Assembly (NCBI GenBank): GCA_036320915.1
Contig: JAXBDG010000021.1
Location: 186,001 to 250,000, forward strand
DNA length: 64,000 bases
Source of the DNA: Linnemannia elongata
Taxonomy: Eukaryota > Mortierellomycota > Mortierellomycetes > Mortierellales > Mortierellaceae
Direction: 5' to 3'
Part shown: piece by piece, positions 21,380-36,004 of the stretch
Numbering within the stretch: the stretch's first letter is position 1
Layout: each line of letters begins with the position of its first letter
Position numbers and translations under genes: made by a program
The notes under the pieces: model-generated
The model's database searches: none
What the model was told of the DNA's origin: nothing
What the model saw: the letters and a program-made list of their open reading frames with translations, nothing else

Positions 21380-24300
21380 ATGTTCAACAGGATCCTCATT
21401 CGGGTGGTCCACTTGCTCATGTTCATCCTCAACGCAGGGGTAAATACATCACACACTCCTTCACCATTGACACACACTCTCTCTTACAAGCAGCTCAACG
21501 ACTCGACTCCATGCCACTTCAACTCCACACAACCAAACAACTCGACTCGACTACTGCACCCCTAACTGTTTTGTCTTTTCCTCTGACACGCACCTACACC
21601 CTCGCACACTCACCTTTTCTAAAAACAAACAAGCCTTCTGTGAAGCACATTATCTGTCTCAACTGACACCCACCCTGTCTCTTCGTAACACACACATCTT
21701 CTCCAACAATAGACATTAGCATGCCTTGTCGCTGAAATCAGTAAGGAACAACAACAACTTTCTATGCTATCTCTCGACTGTTCATTCTTTGCTTGTTTGT
21801 TTATTATTTGCCTTCAATTGCCAATTAGCAACCCTGTTGGTTCGATGTATGGTTCATTGATACATGATTTCTCTGACACTGACTCTTGTCTATCCTCCTC
21901 TATCTCTTGCTCTCCTCTTTGTTTTTCTTTGACAATTATTTAATTTCGTTGGGGAAACTCGTTTCGAATGGCCGATTAGTTACAACAAGCCATGCTGTCG
22001 GTGGATATGACTTCACATGGTTCACATACTACATTCTCGCCACTGGTAAGTCTCGCTCTCTCTTTCTCCTTCCTTCAACCAGCAAGCAAACAAACAAACA
22101 ACAAGTACAGTACGCAAGCAAGCAAGCATACGTTCATCATCACACATATCTATCCCCTATACCCGACCCATCCTTTCCCTCCTCCGAAAAGCTTAAATAT
22201 CCCAAACACCCAATCCTCGCTCTCTTATTTTTTACTTCCCCTCACTCTGACCCTTTCCATCTCAACACATGTTGTCCATTTCTTTGTTGTTGTTTTTATC
22301 TATTTCATTCCCTGCGAATACAACCGCCAGTCTTTTGACTGGTTGCAAAAAAAAGGGGAGAAGCGGCGAAAAAGAAAACGATGGGAGAGTTTTAGTGACA
22401 CAAAGAGTCAACAATGGTGTGAGCATTCCTCTACGCCTAATAAACCTCTCTTTCTGAGTGTGGGCTGTTCCCTCATTCTTCAATTCTATGGACCAACTAC
22501 TGTTCCGAAAGGGCATTCTAGCAGTGCAACGTTGCTTGCAGTTGCCTTTTTGAACGTAATCCATGGTTTTTGGAGTGGTGCTCTCATTTTCATCGATGAT
22601 GTTGACTTTACTTTTGACCACCCTGACTCTTTTGCTTGCCAAGAAAAGCAGGAGGCGCCACGATTGATTGCACGCGCCCGGTTTTTTATTTCCATTGTGG
22701 CGTTACACTGCCCACACGAAATGGAAAGCAAAAGTTACACAGCAACCCTCCGTTCAGTTCTTTCGCTCTTCAGCCAGCCACAGTCGAATCTTCTTGAGAA
22801 ACCCTAGCCTTTGATACTTGGTCTTTTTTTCCTTTTTTCTTTTTTTCTTCCTGCACCAGCAACCGTAATTATGTCGTGCTACTTGGTGGATGAGGGAAAA
22901 GTCTTGCGTGTGGTGTGTGTTCATGGATGCACTCTTTTTTTAGATTTTTTTCTTTTTTTCCGTGCCAGCCTTGTCTTCGCCTCTAGTCCCATCCCACCCT
23001 ATTCATTTGTTCACTGTCTGTCTCTCCTATCTTTGAACTACCCTACTCGTTACCTCCACCCCTGTAACGCCTGTCTCGCACCCTTGATTTTTTTCATGCA
23101 TCCCACCCTATTTTTGCTTATGCATCGCCTAATCCACTCACCTACTGATTTTACCCTTTGCGATTCATCCAATAGCTGGACTTGGGACAGTGTTGACCTC
23201 CCTGTGGCCCTTCAAGTCTCGAATTTACGAAAATGGACGCCCAATGGTTCAGGAGATTGTTCTCAACTTATTGATGGCAGGACTTTTCGGCTTTGCTGGA
23301 GCTTGGCAGCTTTACTTGACCTTCACCAACAACCTATCGACGAGCAGTTTTTATCTCGGCGAAAGCGGTGGCTCTCAGATAGGATTCCTCTGCCCGACCA
23401 ATAATTACGACATCACTGTCCATTGTCGCCTCTGGCAGACTCAATTGGTTGGCTGTCTTGCCTGTACTGCCATCTTCGCCATTGTCACACTCGTGTGGAC
23501 AATCCTCTTCCGCCGTCGTCCTCTGGCGTTCAAGGATCTTCCCGAATCGCTCAAGGAGAATGAGATGATTACGTCGCCCAGGATGGAGCAGGCCACCAAG
23601 AGGGATGAGGAACAGGATAGGAGGGAGGAGATAGCAGCTATTGCTGCAGAGGCCGAGAGAAGAGCAGCTCTATCGCGGGTCAAGCCCCAGGCTCAAACTA
23701 GGCCCACTCACCCTTACCAACAACAATCTCACCAACAATACCCCGTGAGTCGTGTTGCCGCACCAGCACACCTGCAACATCAGAACTCGGCCGCTTACCT
23801 CAACCAAGGATATGTATGTCTATCATTCAACCCATTGGCTTTTCTCCTCAATGCGATGGTCTCTTTGTCAGTTTCAAGGTAGCGTTTACTAACAAGCTGT
23901 TTTGACTTCGCTACATTAGGACTCTCGCGAATCTCCTCTTCCTCAGAGCAGCTACAGCAACGACGACGGCGATACCTACTACAACAGCAACTACGCTCAG
24001 CAGCAGCAGGCATATGAGATGACCAACCCTAACCAGCACGGATACGGACGTCTCGGAGGAGCAACGCCAGCAGCAGGACCTGGACTAACCGCGCGTGCAG
24101 GAACACCTCTCGGAAACCCATACTCGGAAGACCCTCTCGCTAGCGCGGGCATGAATGCTGGTCTGAATAACACCGCCACCAACAACAACGCCGGATACTA
24201 TCCTGTGGCCGTCCCTGGCACCTCTCAAATGCAGCATACCGCCGCCTACAACGACAACACCAATGTCCACGAGTATGCTTACGGACAGTTCACTCCTGGC

Positions 24301-25020
24301 GAGACCTTTGACGACCCTTCCTCTCAGGAAGCGCAGGCGCACTTGGCCTATGCCAACCAATTACGGGAACAACAACTGTATCACGAGCAGATGGCTGAGG
24401 CACTCCAAAAGCAGAAACAGCAGAGAGCTGCGAAGCAGCAACAGCAGTCGTATGACGAGAGCGGAGTGCCTCACTCAGGATCCACCGCCAACTTTTATCC
24501 TAAGCCCATCTCGCACAGTTCCACTATGCCACCGGTCTCGAACGGATCCACCAACATTGTCGCCGGTGGGAACTCGACTTCAGCAGTGACGGCCGCGCCA
24601 CTTTCTCGACGTAGCGGAGACTTTGCCTCTGCTGGAGCATATTCACGTCCGCCGAACACATCTTCCGGCCTTCAGCACTCTGGAATGATCACGCCTGGCG
24701 GCTCCAACGGGACTCGGATTGCAGCAAGCCCACAGTTGTACGACGATACGGCGACTATTCCCGACTCCCAGTACTCGTATGACCGGTATAGGTCTGAGGT
24801 CCTCGGAGACCTCCGCCCTCCAAACACCCGGGCGGCAACTGCACCAGGAGCGCCTCAGGAGTCTCCCGGAACTGAATACCACGACTACAAGGTCCAAGTG
24901 TCAAGCCCAATGGCGGACCAAAGCAGAGTCTCGACCAGTAGTAGCAATGGTGAAGGATCACGGGCGCAGAATCAAGGATATATCCCTCCTCCCACCAAGT
25001 CCAGAACTATGTGGTCATAA
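21380..25020 (+). CDS. Four-helix (MARVEL-like) membrane protein with long disordered tail
   Basis: Five exons (21380-21439, 21713-21740, 21980-22045, 23176-23813, 23920-25020) give 630 residues; phases close throughout. Four hydrophobic segments lie in the first ~170 residues. They are the start ILIRVVHLLMFILNAG-TLACLVAEI, then FTYYILATGAGLGTVLTSLW, IVLNLLMAGLFGFAGAWQLY, and VGCLACTAIFAIVTLVWTIL. Short loops and a Cys-containing third loop (GFLCPTNNYDITVHC) are as in MARVEL-domain proteins, which organise plasma-membrane domains or vesicle cargo in fungi. From about residue 185 the cytosolic tail is charged, then Gln/Asn/Ser/Tyr-rich. The 1130-nt third intron is unusually long; a missed small exon there is possible. 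MARVEL assignment is by layout, not by a diagnostic motif. Confidence 0.7.
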
Positions 25021-28000
25021 CATCCTTCGGATCATGGCATGCTTCTTCAAGGACTAATTTTTTTCAAGTTGGGACTCATCAAAGAGGCTTTTGCTCCATT
25101 GCTGATGACCACATAGCTATGTACTCTTACCATCTTCACCCCGTTACCCTAATAGACTCTCTTTCTTCCACTCAATATATATCACTCCATCCTCCTTCTT
25201 TTCCGCGAGAAGCACACACTCATTCATTTGTATTTATTTATTGAAGGCTCATGACACTCATTGCAATGAAGAGGAATGTCCTTATGACCGTCTCACGTTT
25301 TTTTTCTTTCTTGCTCTTTCAGTGGGTGCTCAATTCTACTCCTTTTTGCTCCTGCGTTTTTGTTGACGACGACGTCGTCAAGGATTTCGCGATTTTGAGT
25401 GGCCTTTCTTGTCATCGCCATCCTGCTATCTTTTATTTTTTTCTATCTTTGGGTATGAATAATCCTTCGGCAAGGTGGAGTTGAGGGAGTGACCAAGTGG
25501 AACTTGAGGAGCATATCGCGATTCCGACAGAAATAACACTACGAGGGATTAGGCCTTGAAGTAAATAGCTAGTGCGCGATACAGAAAGTCCGAAACTCCG
25601 TTGACGATGGAGATGGCTGAAACGACCGAGATCCAGGATATCAAAATGGTCTATTTATTTTACAAGTATTAGAACTTGCAGGGTGCGATGGTGCTTCCGA
25701 CGTTTTTTTTACCTTTTAAAGTCGTTTATCGCTGCACTATTATTCGCGTCGGTTGTGAAATAGAACCTTGTGATTTTGGCAGGCCAGCATGGTGATTTTA
25801 TGTATGCCTTACCAGTTGGATCAGTTGAATGAATGAGGTAGGCTAGGAATGTCGAGTGAAGAGAAGAGAGTCCACTTCTGGTACCGAATTTGTCAATACC
25901 GATGCTGGTAAGGACTGGATTCATTCAATCTCGCTGGGTACCGATGCTCCCGCGTACAATTCTCAACAGGCGATCTAGTATTCGACATGTCTCGCCCGAT
26001 CCATGTCCCAGCCGTGCTTCATAAACCGATTGTCCAATCCATCGTATCCTCCAACTTTTGGGGTTCCTTGACGCAATTGATCACAGTGGCTCCTTAACTT
26101 CTGAGAGGTGAAAGGTGAGTTTCGTGTGGCTGATGTCAGCGAGGGGATAATGACCGGAGAGCAACAGGTGCACTGCGAGGATAGCAGACAAGAGGCGACG
26201 TGGTTCTGACTCTCAAAAAGTAGAAAGGCACTTTTAACGAACGCGTTCCTATTTTTAATACGCAGAGCAACTTTATGGCGAAGACACGATACGACGGCAG
26301 CGGACGTGAACGACAAGGATTCAGGATATCGTATTCTCTGACGGATCTAATGCCGTTGTCATAGTATGGCGCCTTGATATCTTTTTTCCTTTCATTCCAG
26401 CGATATGTCGAGGCTTGAGGAATACTCGGGCAAGCTCGTTTTTTTAATGCTTGCCATCAAATGATAGTGAAAGTTTCAGCATGAAACGGGCAGGTCAACA
26501 GCTCTTCCCGCGATAAGTTGGCTATGTCAATGCCGACCATCTTGTTAGTGCCTCCGAGGTCTTCCGCTAGCCTTGCTAAGGATCCTGGGATGACGCTGCA
26601 TGAGTCAAGGAACACCAACCCCCAGTTTTGAATATCGAGGAAGGAGCTGACCGATCGTATTAGCTCGTTGAGGGTACTGTGAACTTTTTGCACGGTACAC
26701 AACCTACCAAACCCCTTATTTTCTTTTGGGTGACCGTGGAGTATACGATCGTGAGGTATTTCTTATGTATGTACTTCTTGGCGAGGCATCTGCATGGGCG
26801 TTTTTCCTGTCCCATAAATTCGGTAGAGCATTCCTCACAGCGAGCGTATTAGTAGTTAGAGGGTAGGACCCCGACAACTCTTGGGTAGAAGTAATTTGTT
26901 CAGATCGCCTGGCACGCTGTGAAATAATTCTCCTTCTTGAACAGCCCGATCTTCGAAATGTCAAGAAGTCAACGCTTGACGTTTCGTTGTTCGTGAATCT
27001 TGTTCAGGGATTTTGTGTTTCATGCACGATTAATAAAAAGGCGATAGAGAACGATATGTTTTGATCCCGATTTCTTTTTTTCTTTTATTACTGTAGGAAG
27101 CGATAGAGAGTGAGGTTCAAACGCGGATACACTTATAGAATGGTAATGCCAGCTTTTCAACAGAGAGAGATAGTGGGGGCAATAAGGGACAGGGGAGAGA
27201 GTGGAAGAAAGTGAGAGAAAAAATAAGACGGATGATGAAGGTTCACACTCTCATTTTCCTAGAGTCTATTGGATGGATGGCCCATGGCGATCATGGTCAC
27301 CTTTACGGGTTGGGTACATCAGCGATGATCCATCTCTTTCTTAAGGAAAATAACATTATATACAAAGGCTAGCTCACATAGCCTCTTCTCGCGACTAAAA
27401 ATTGATGGGAAGGGAATTGACTAGGCGATAGAAGAGGGGGCATTGGTTCCACAAAGAAGTAAAAGATGATAGAAGAACCACGACAACAAAAAAAGGCTAG
27501 ATCATACTAGGCGTTGCCTATCCGGCCAAGTAGCTACTTTGGCTGCTGCTTGGTGCCCGCTGTTGTTGGAGGGTTTCTGAGGGATTTTGTTTTTTTTGTA
27601 ACTTCACGAGGTATGTGGAGTCGGATTGACCAGCTGGTCACTTTTTCTTATTTCAGGGGTCAGGCACACACAGGCAGCCAATGGTTGGCTGGTTGGTTGG
27701 TTGGTTGACTTGTCAGAAGGAAAGAAAAAAAAAGGGGCGAACATTCGTGACAGGGTATTGTACGCCAGTGTAGTTGGAGAAGACAGACATGCTACCACTC
27801 ACTTTCTTTTTCTCGGTTGGTTGAGTAAAGTTATGTCTTTGATACCTTGTCTCGATACCGCTACTGTCGATGACAATGTCGAATGACTATCCACTGGACA
27901 AGTCACCTCCACACCCTCGCTCGCAAAACAAGTACCGATGCATATGCAAATCGAATGCAAATGCCACATATGAACCGATCTGCTACTCGCCTGCCTTGTT

Positions 28001-28689
28001 ATTATTATACTTTTTGTTCTCCTTTTTTCGTTTTCTTTGTGTGCGACGACAGCATGACCCTGTCAATGGACTAGGCATGCCCTCATTGTCCATTCACCCC
28101 TGTAACCTTCCTTTCGCCCAGCACATACATAGATCGAGCTCCCTTTTTTTTTTTCTTTCTTTTTTTTCCCTTCTCTCTTTCAATTTCTTTTTCTTTTGCC
28201 CCACCCACCCACACCCCTCTCATCCCCTATTCCTTCTCCTTTTCTCTATCCGCACCACTTCTGTTTGTACTTGTTGCTCTTCACTTTTCTTGTACTTGTA
28301 CTCTCTCGTCTCTTCTCTTCCTCCCGCCCTCCATCACTTTTCTACTCTTTCTAGTCTTTTCATTTCTTGACACGCCTTAACGCCAACCTTCCTTCATCCT
28401 CCTCCTCTACTTCCACAATCTCCAATTGCCCTTGTTTTAGCCAGTTTGATCTCTCAACGTGTAGCCTTTTCATATCTCTTCTCTCCCGTCTGCCTTCCTT
28501 CGTCCCTCCACCCAACCCTTTCATACATCCGATTTTCACGCTAAAAACAGGGGGAACCTCCAAAAAATATCCCGACCACTTCTTTGATCGATTTCCAGCC
28601 TAAGAGCGTTCTTCCTTCCCAACGACAAAGAACAACAGTAATCCTCTTTGCCAACAAGGCTTGCCAAGAAACGTAGAAAGTGAAGAAGG
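25021..28689. other. Intergenic region, 3.7 kb
   Basis: This covers the 3' flank of the MARVEL-like gene, a stretch of decayed coding-like sequence on the minus strand (25700-26970, listed separately) and the promoter and CT-rich leader of the DMP-like gene (about 28010-28600). No intact gene is seen. Confidence 0.45.
25709..26964 (-). pseudogene. Decayed gene remnant, possibly an LRR-type protein
   Basis: Four consecutive minus-strand frames of 71-113 residues have normal composition but no common frame: 26716-26964, 26457-26756, 25975-26316 and 25709-25924. The second reads SSFLDIQNWGLVFLDSCSVI followed by PGSLARLAEDLGGTN, with a Leu spacing that resembles a leucine-rich repeat. The third contains GTPKVGGYDGLDNRFMKHGW. 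No start with a promoter-like leader is seen, and stops separate the pieces. I infer a broken gene; LRR or F-box ancestry is a guess. Confidence 0.3.
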
Positions 28690-30439
28690 ATGAATCCATC
28701 GATCGTTTCTTCCATCAGCCGCCTGGCGAACTATATGCCCTTGGGGTCCTATGTGATCTACACCGCTCTGTAAGTTCACTTTCGTTGCTTCCTTTGTGCT
28801 CACTTTTTTCTGTGTCTGTTCTTTCGCCCAAAATTTGTAACTCACCGTCATCTCTTCTCTGTAAACCCTTCAATCCAAAACAGAGAGACCTACTCCTTCT
28901 CCCTAGGAACATCTCCCTCGCCAATAACAACCATCATCCAAACCCCCGCCTACAACTACACATGCCTCTACATCCCCGGCGGGACTTTTACCTATACAAG
29001 TTGTACCACTGACCAATCCAATGCGCTATGTATCTCTCTATCCATTGGATTCTTTCTGGCGGTTTTCTTGTCGTTCTTGAAGCATGTGCCCTTAAACGGG
29101 ACGCCGCCGCTGGCGGATGAGGATGGGGATGATGGACCGGGAGATGGAGATAATACGGTTGTGGTGGACGATTCAACGCAGACTTTGCAGTTACAGCTTC
29201 AACAACAGGGAGGGCAGGTGGTGAAGGTCAAGGTTGGGGGCAAGCACAAGAAAATCAAGTATCGGTCAGGTGTCATGTAAGTTTTTCAGCTGTTGTTTGT
29301 TTGAGTTGTTGGTCTGTGTCTTCGGCGCTTTCTTTGGATATGTTAACTGACCACAGATTACCAAATTGCATGCACCTCCCCCCTCTTAGTTACGCACAAG
29401 GTAACAATCACAACCACGACCCTTGCATATTCATAAAATCGATCTCCACTCCCTACTAACCTACTCACCTCTACTTCCCACCCCCTTACACTTAACAGGA
29501 AACTACTACCTAGACTTTGGCGACTATCACATCTGGGGCCACGCCCTGTTATCATTCGTCGCCTTCGGAACTCTCTCCCTTTTCTCCTCCTCCGTCTCCC
29601 AATGCCTCTTTCCTAAAGTCAAACCCTGGATTTTCGTATTCACTCAAATCATCCTCCTTGTTATCTGCGCGTTCATCGCAATGTTCTGGATTGATGACCC
29701 TAGTTTGAGCATCGGGTTGATGGTTGCTCCGCCGACGGATAGCCATGCGACTCAGACGGCTGGAGGTGCTGTTTCGATGATTAGTGTTTCGAACGGAGGA
29801 ACTGGGTCGCCAGGATTGAGCCCCGGGCAGTTTGCGGCTGCTGCGACATCTAACGCATCTACGAGTACTGCATCTGCGTTTCCGACAATGAACCTCGCCC
29901 AGTTCTCCACTTCTACGACCGGAGCCGGCACAGGAACGACGACATCAAGTATGTTCAACAACAAGAATATCTCCTCCTCATCTGTCTTCTCGTCGTCCAC
30001 AGCCGTCAACGGCAACAATAATACCTGCAGCTGCAACCACTCCACCAACAGCAATGGCTACTCAACCACCACCTCCAGCAGCAATACGGGAGCAGCAGGA
30101 GCAACTAGATTAAGTGGATTTTCGAAACGCGCCGCCCCGACAATGTCATCCGTGAACGAGAAGCAAGGGGACGAAGAGGTCCATGAACTCAGCGATAGAC
30201 GTAGCAGCAATAGTAACAGTAATAGCCCGACACTTGCTTCCCCTACGACCACTGCAGGTGGTGGCAGGACTTCGACGAGTCAGGAATGGAGTCGAGGTGA
30301 AGGTGGATCTACTTCTGCACTGGTTCAGGGTATCATGATCGCCTCTTCCCTTGATTCCTCTTCTCCGCCACCTCCAGCACTGCCTGGATCTACTTCGCCG
30401 TCGTTGTCTTCTGAGCATGTCTCCGTCAAGATGGACTAG
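28690..30439 (+). CDS. DMP (DUF679)-like four-helix membrane protein
   Basis: Four exons (28690-28769, 28884-29276, an 11-nt exon 29390-29400, 29499-30439) give 474 residues with consistent phases. The layout follows DUF679 membrane proteins. First is ISRLANYMPLGSYVIYTALE (plant DMPs: LANLLPTGT.LAFQ.L), then a Cys-containing lumenal loop and a second helix (LCISLSIGFFLAVFLSFLKH). After an inserted acidic and Gln-rich loop comes KYRSGVIYAQGNYYLDFGDY, leading into HALLSFVAFGTLSLFSSSVS-QC-LFPK (176-201); plant DMPs have DFVHA..S..VF....L.D.N...CF.P. A final helix ends DDPSLSIGL. Plant DMPs act in ER and tonoplast remodelling, and DMP8/9 in gamete fusion. The Ser/Thr/Asn-rich tail (about 240-474) is specific to this protein. 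Role here is unknown; family assignment is from memory of the pattern. Confidence 0.65.
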
Positions 30440-30527
30440 AAACACATCCTTCTTCCTTCCTTCGTCGTACCCACTCACCCCCCACACACACCTCCCTTAC
30501 AACAGCAACATCAACACTCAGTAAACA

Positions 30528-30533
30528 AATAAA
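30528..30533 (+). terminator. Poly(A) signal AATAAA of the DMP-like gene
   Basis: AATAAA about 90 nt past the stop codon, in AT-rich sequence. Confidence 0.5.
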
Positions 30534-31097
30534 TGACCTCTTATTTATTACCCTCTGCCTTCATACATTTCAAACTCTTTTTCGTTACAACGGTCACCGT
30601 GTGGGCCACTAATTTTTTTGGGGCACGTTTTTAAATATACTCCGCCAGCCTCCCAGGATCAGGAAAGGGTTCTATCAGTCTCACACCCTAGGGGGGTTTC
30701 ACACACCTAGGCACCACCTTCATCTTTTGTGATAAGGGAGCAGCAAAAAAAAACCTGACCACTTGTCGTAAACTTCCAACAAACACCTGGTTCCTGAACC
30801 CTACTCTCGGTGTTGAATGCATGAAAAGGAATGGAGGATGAGCAAATTATGTACTTCCGTATAGTCGAATGTAAGCAGAATGAGTGATGTAGTGAGCGAG
30901 TGAATGAGGGACGGTCAAGAATGGATGGGTGCTTTCGGAGAAGAAAAAGGTGAATGGGATGCTGAAGTAAAGGGAAGCTCGAGCGAGGAAATGCAGGAGG
31001 ATGAAAGATTGGTTTTCAGGCACAGGGACAGGCAGAGGGAGAGGGACCGAGACACGCTGCACCCCCCCCTTTATCCTTACTAAAACCGTGTGATCAC

Positions 31098-31123
31098 AAA
31101 AAAAAAAAAAAAAAAAAAAAAAA
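31098..31123. repeat. Poly(A) run of 26 nt
   Basis: A homopolymer in the convergent gap. Confidence 0.85.
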
Positions 31124-31524
31124 GAGATATCGGCGTTCGACACACAGAAAAAACTGGGACGTCGAGTGAGAAAAACACCGGCGTGTAGCTGACTTCATGC
31201 ACGCCGCTCTGATGCCACTCTGCCTCCATATCCGTCTTGCTGCGGCGAGAGAGAACAGACAACTGTCGATCATGGAAAAGAGTCGACATACCGTTCATTC
31301 TTGTATCCTCGGTAATCCCTTGCTCTTTCTCATTCATATCGCACAGCAGTTCATGATCGACCACGGGGGCGAAGGAGTTGCATGGTAAGTTTACAAGGAG
31401 TGGGTATTTATTAAGAAAAATTGGTAAGATATACACGCCTGCATTCGCGCTCTTCTCTTTCGTCGCATGTTTTATCCTTTATCGGTTTTAATTCAAGTAA
31501 GGGTAGCGAGTTCATTTACAATAT

Positions 31525-34755
<3,231 letters not shown>

Positions 34756-35792
34756 ATGTCTCTTCTCCGTACCGCCATCCGCCCTGCTGCGCGTCTTCGT
34801 CTCGCTGCCCCTATGGTCACCGTCACCGCTGTCCGTCACCTCTCCTTCAAGCCCATCTACACCGCAGAGTCCACCGTCAAGGGAGCCAGGTAATCCTATC
34901 TCTTGATCATATATATATATATATCTCTCTCTCTACGTTGTTGATCTTGCTTGTTCACGGGATACTGCTCAGAGATCGATACAGGAAAGGAAGGATAACG
35001 GAGGACGTACCTGTATCTTTTGTCTTGTCGTTCGTTCAAAGACATACAGTACTTCTTTTGCGCCTTTATAATTTTTCTCACGGAAAAAATAATGGCGTGC
35101 TGCTTGTCAACACACTGACCCTGTCGCATATTACTCACACCCCTCTTCTTTCATTTTTATTATGCTACTCTAGAAACGGACACCTGACGACCAAGAGCGG
35201 GAGCTTGGATGTGAAGCTGGACATGCCTAAGGAGTTCGGCACCAAGGGTAAGGACAAGACTCTTAGGATGTGAATCAAAGGGGAAAGTAAAAAAAAAAAA
35301 GAAGAGAAAAGGACGATGCCATCATCACGTCAGCGCCAGCGGAGATGCTTTCACGCCCTCCTATTACACGCTCCACCATAGCCAATCGCTTACTTTTACT
35401 TACAATACGCACTCTTTTGATCTCTACACGTCCACTCCCCTCTCTTCTCCGTTCCTCACTCACATACTCTCTACCAACCATCAACCCCAATAGGCGGCCC
35501 AGGAACCAACCCCGAGGAGCTGATCGGAGGCGGCTACGCAGCCTGCTTCGGCGGAGCCTTGGGCGTAGCAACCAACGAGCTTAAGATCAAGTTGTCCCCC
35601 GAGACCACCATTACAGCCTTGATCAGCATCGGCCCCAAGCCCAAGGGGTTCCAGCTCGCTGCCGAGTTGCGTGTCGCCAAGTCTGGATTGGAGGGTGCTG
35701 ATTTCGATAAGGCTGTTAAGCTTGCTCATGAGATCTGTCCCTTTACACATGCGCTCCAGAACAACATTGAGATCAAGACTGTCAAGGTCTAA
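34756..35792 (+). CDS. Mitochondrial organic hydroperoxide resistance protein (Ohr/OsmC family)
   Basis: Three exons (34756-34889, 35174-35247, 35494-35792) give 168 residues with phases closing. Ohr enzymes are thiol peroxidases that reduce organic hydroperoxides, usually recharged by lipoylated proteins. The N-terminal 30 residues (MSLLRTAIRPAARLRLAAPM) are Arg-rich without acidic residues, a mitochondrial presequence. The mature part starts FKPIYTAESTVKGARNGHLT and has NPEELIGGGYAACFGGAL and HEICPFTHALQNNIE. Catalytic cysteines are C87 and C151, both present. This family is typical of bacteria and common in fungi with a presequence, where the mitochondrial lipoyl enzymes supply electrons. 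Intron 1 holds a (TA)n tract near 34908-34923. AATAAA is at 35873. Confidence 0.92.
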
Positions 35793-35872
35793 CTTGTTTC
35801 AATATTGCAAAGAGAGAATGAGAGAGGAAGTAAGAGAGAAGAATGTATTCTACTCACAGGACACAACGCAGG

Positions 35873-35878
35873 AATAAA
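35873..35878 (+). terminator. Poly(A) signal AATAAA of the Ohr gene
   Basis: AATAAA 81 nt past the stop, just before the convergent CAP59 gene ends at 36005. Confidence 0.5.
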
Positions 35879-36004
35879 CATGCAATCGGAAATTTTAACC
35901 GTGTGTGCTATGTGGATATGTTTATTTGTGCACTTATTATGTTACAACTCTCATGATGTTACAGGAACATCCATCTATGATCCCTCCGCATTCATATATA
36001 CAAA

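Larger units (their letters stand above)
30440..31524. other. Convergent intergenic region
   Basis: This lies between the 3' ends of the DMP-like (+) and CYSTM (-) genes. It contains AATAAA at 30528-30533 for the upstream gene and a poly(A) run at 31098-31123. No coding signal is seen. Confidence 0.5.

Noticed and set aside
20852..21666. Open frames of 133-159 aa before the MARVEL-like gene
   Set aside because: Pyrimidine-rich leader and intron 1 read through; the spliced model fits better.
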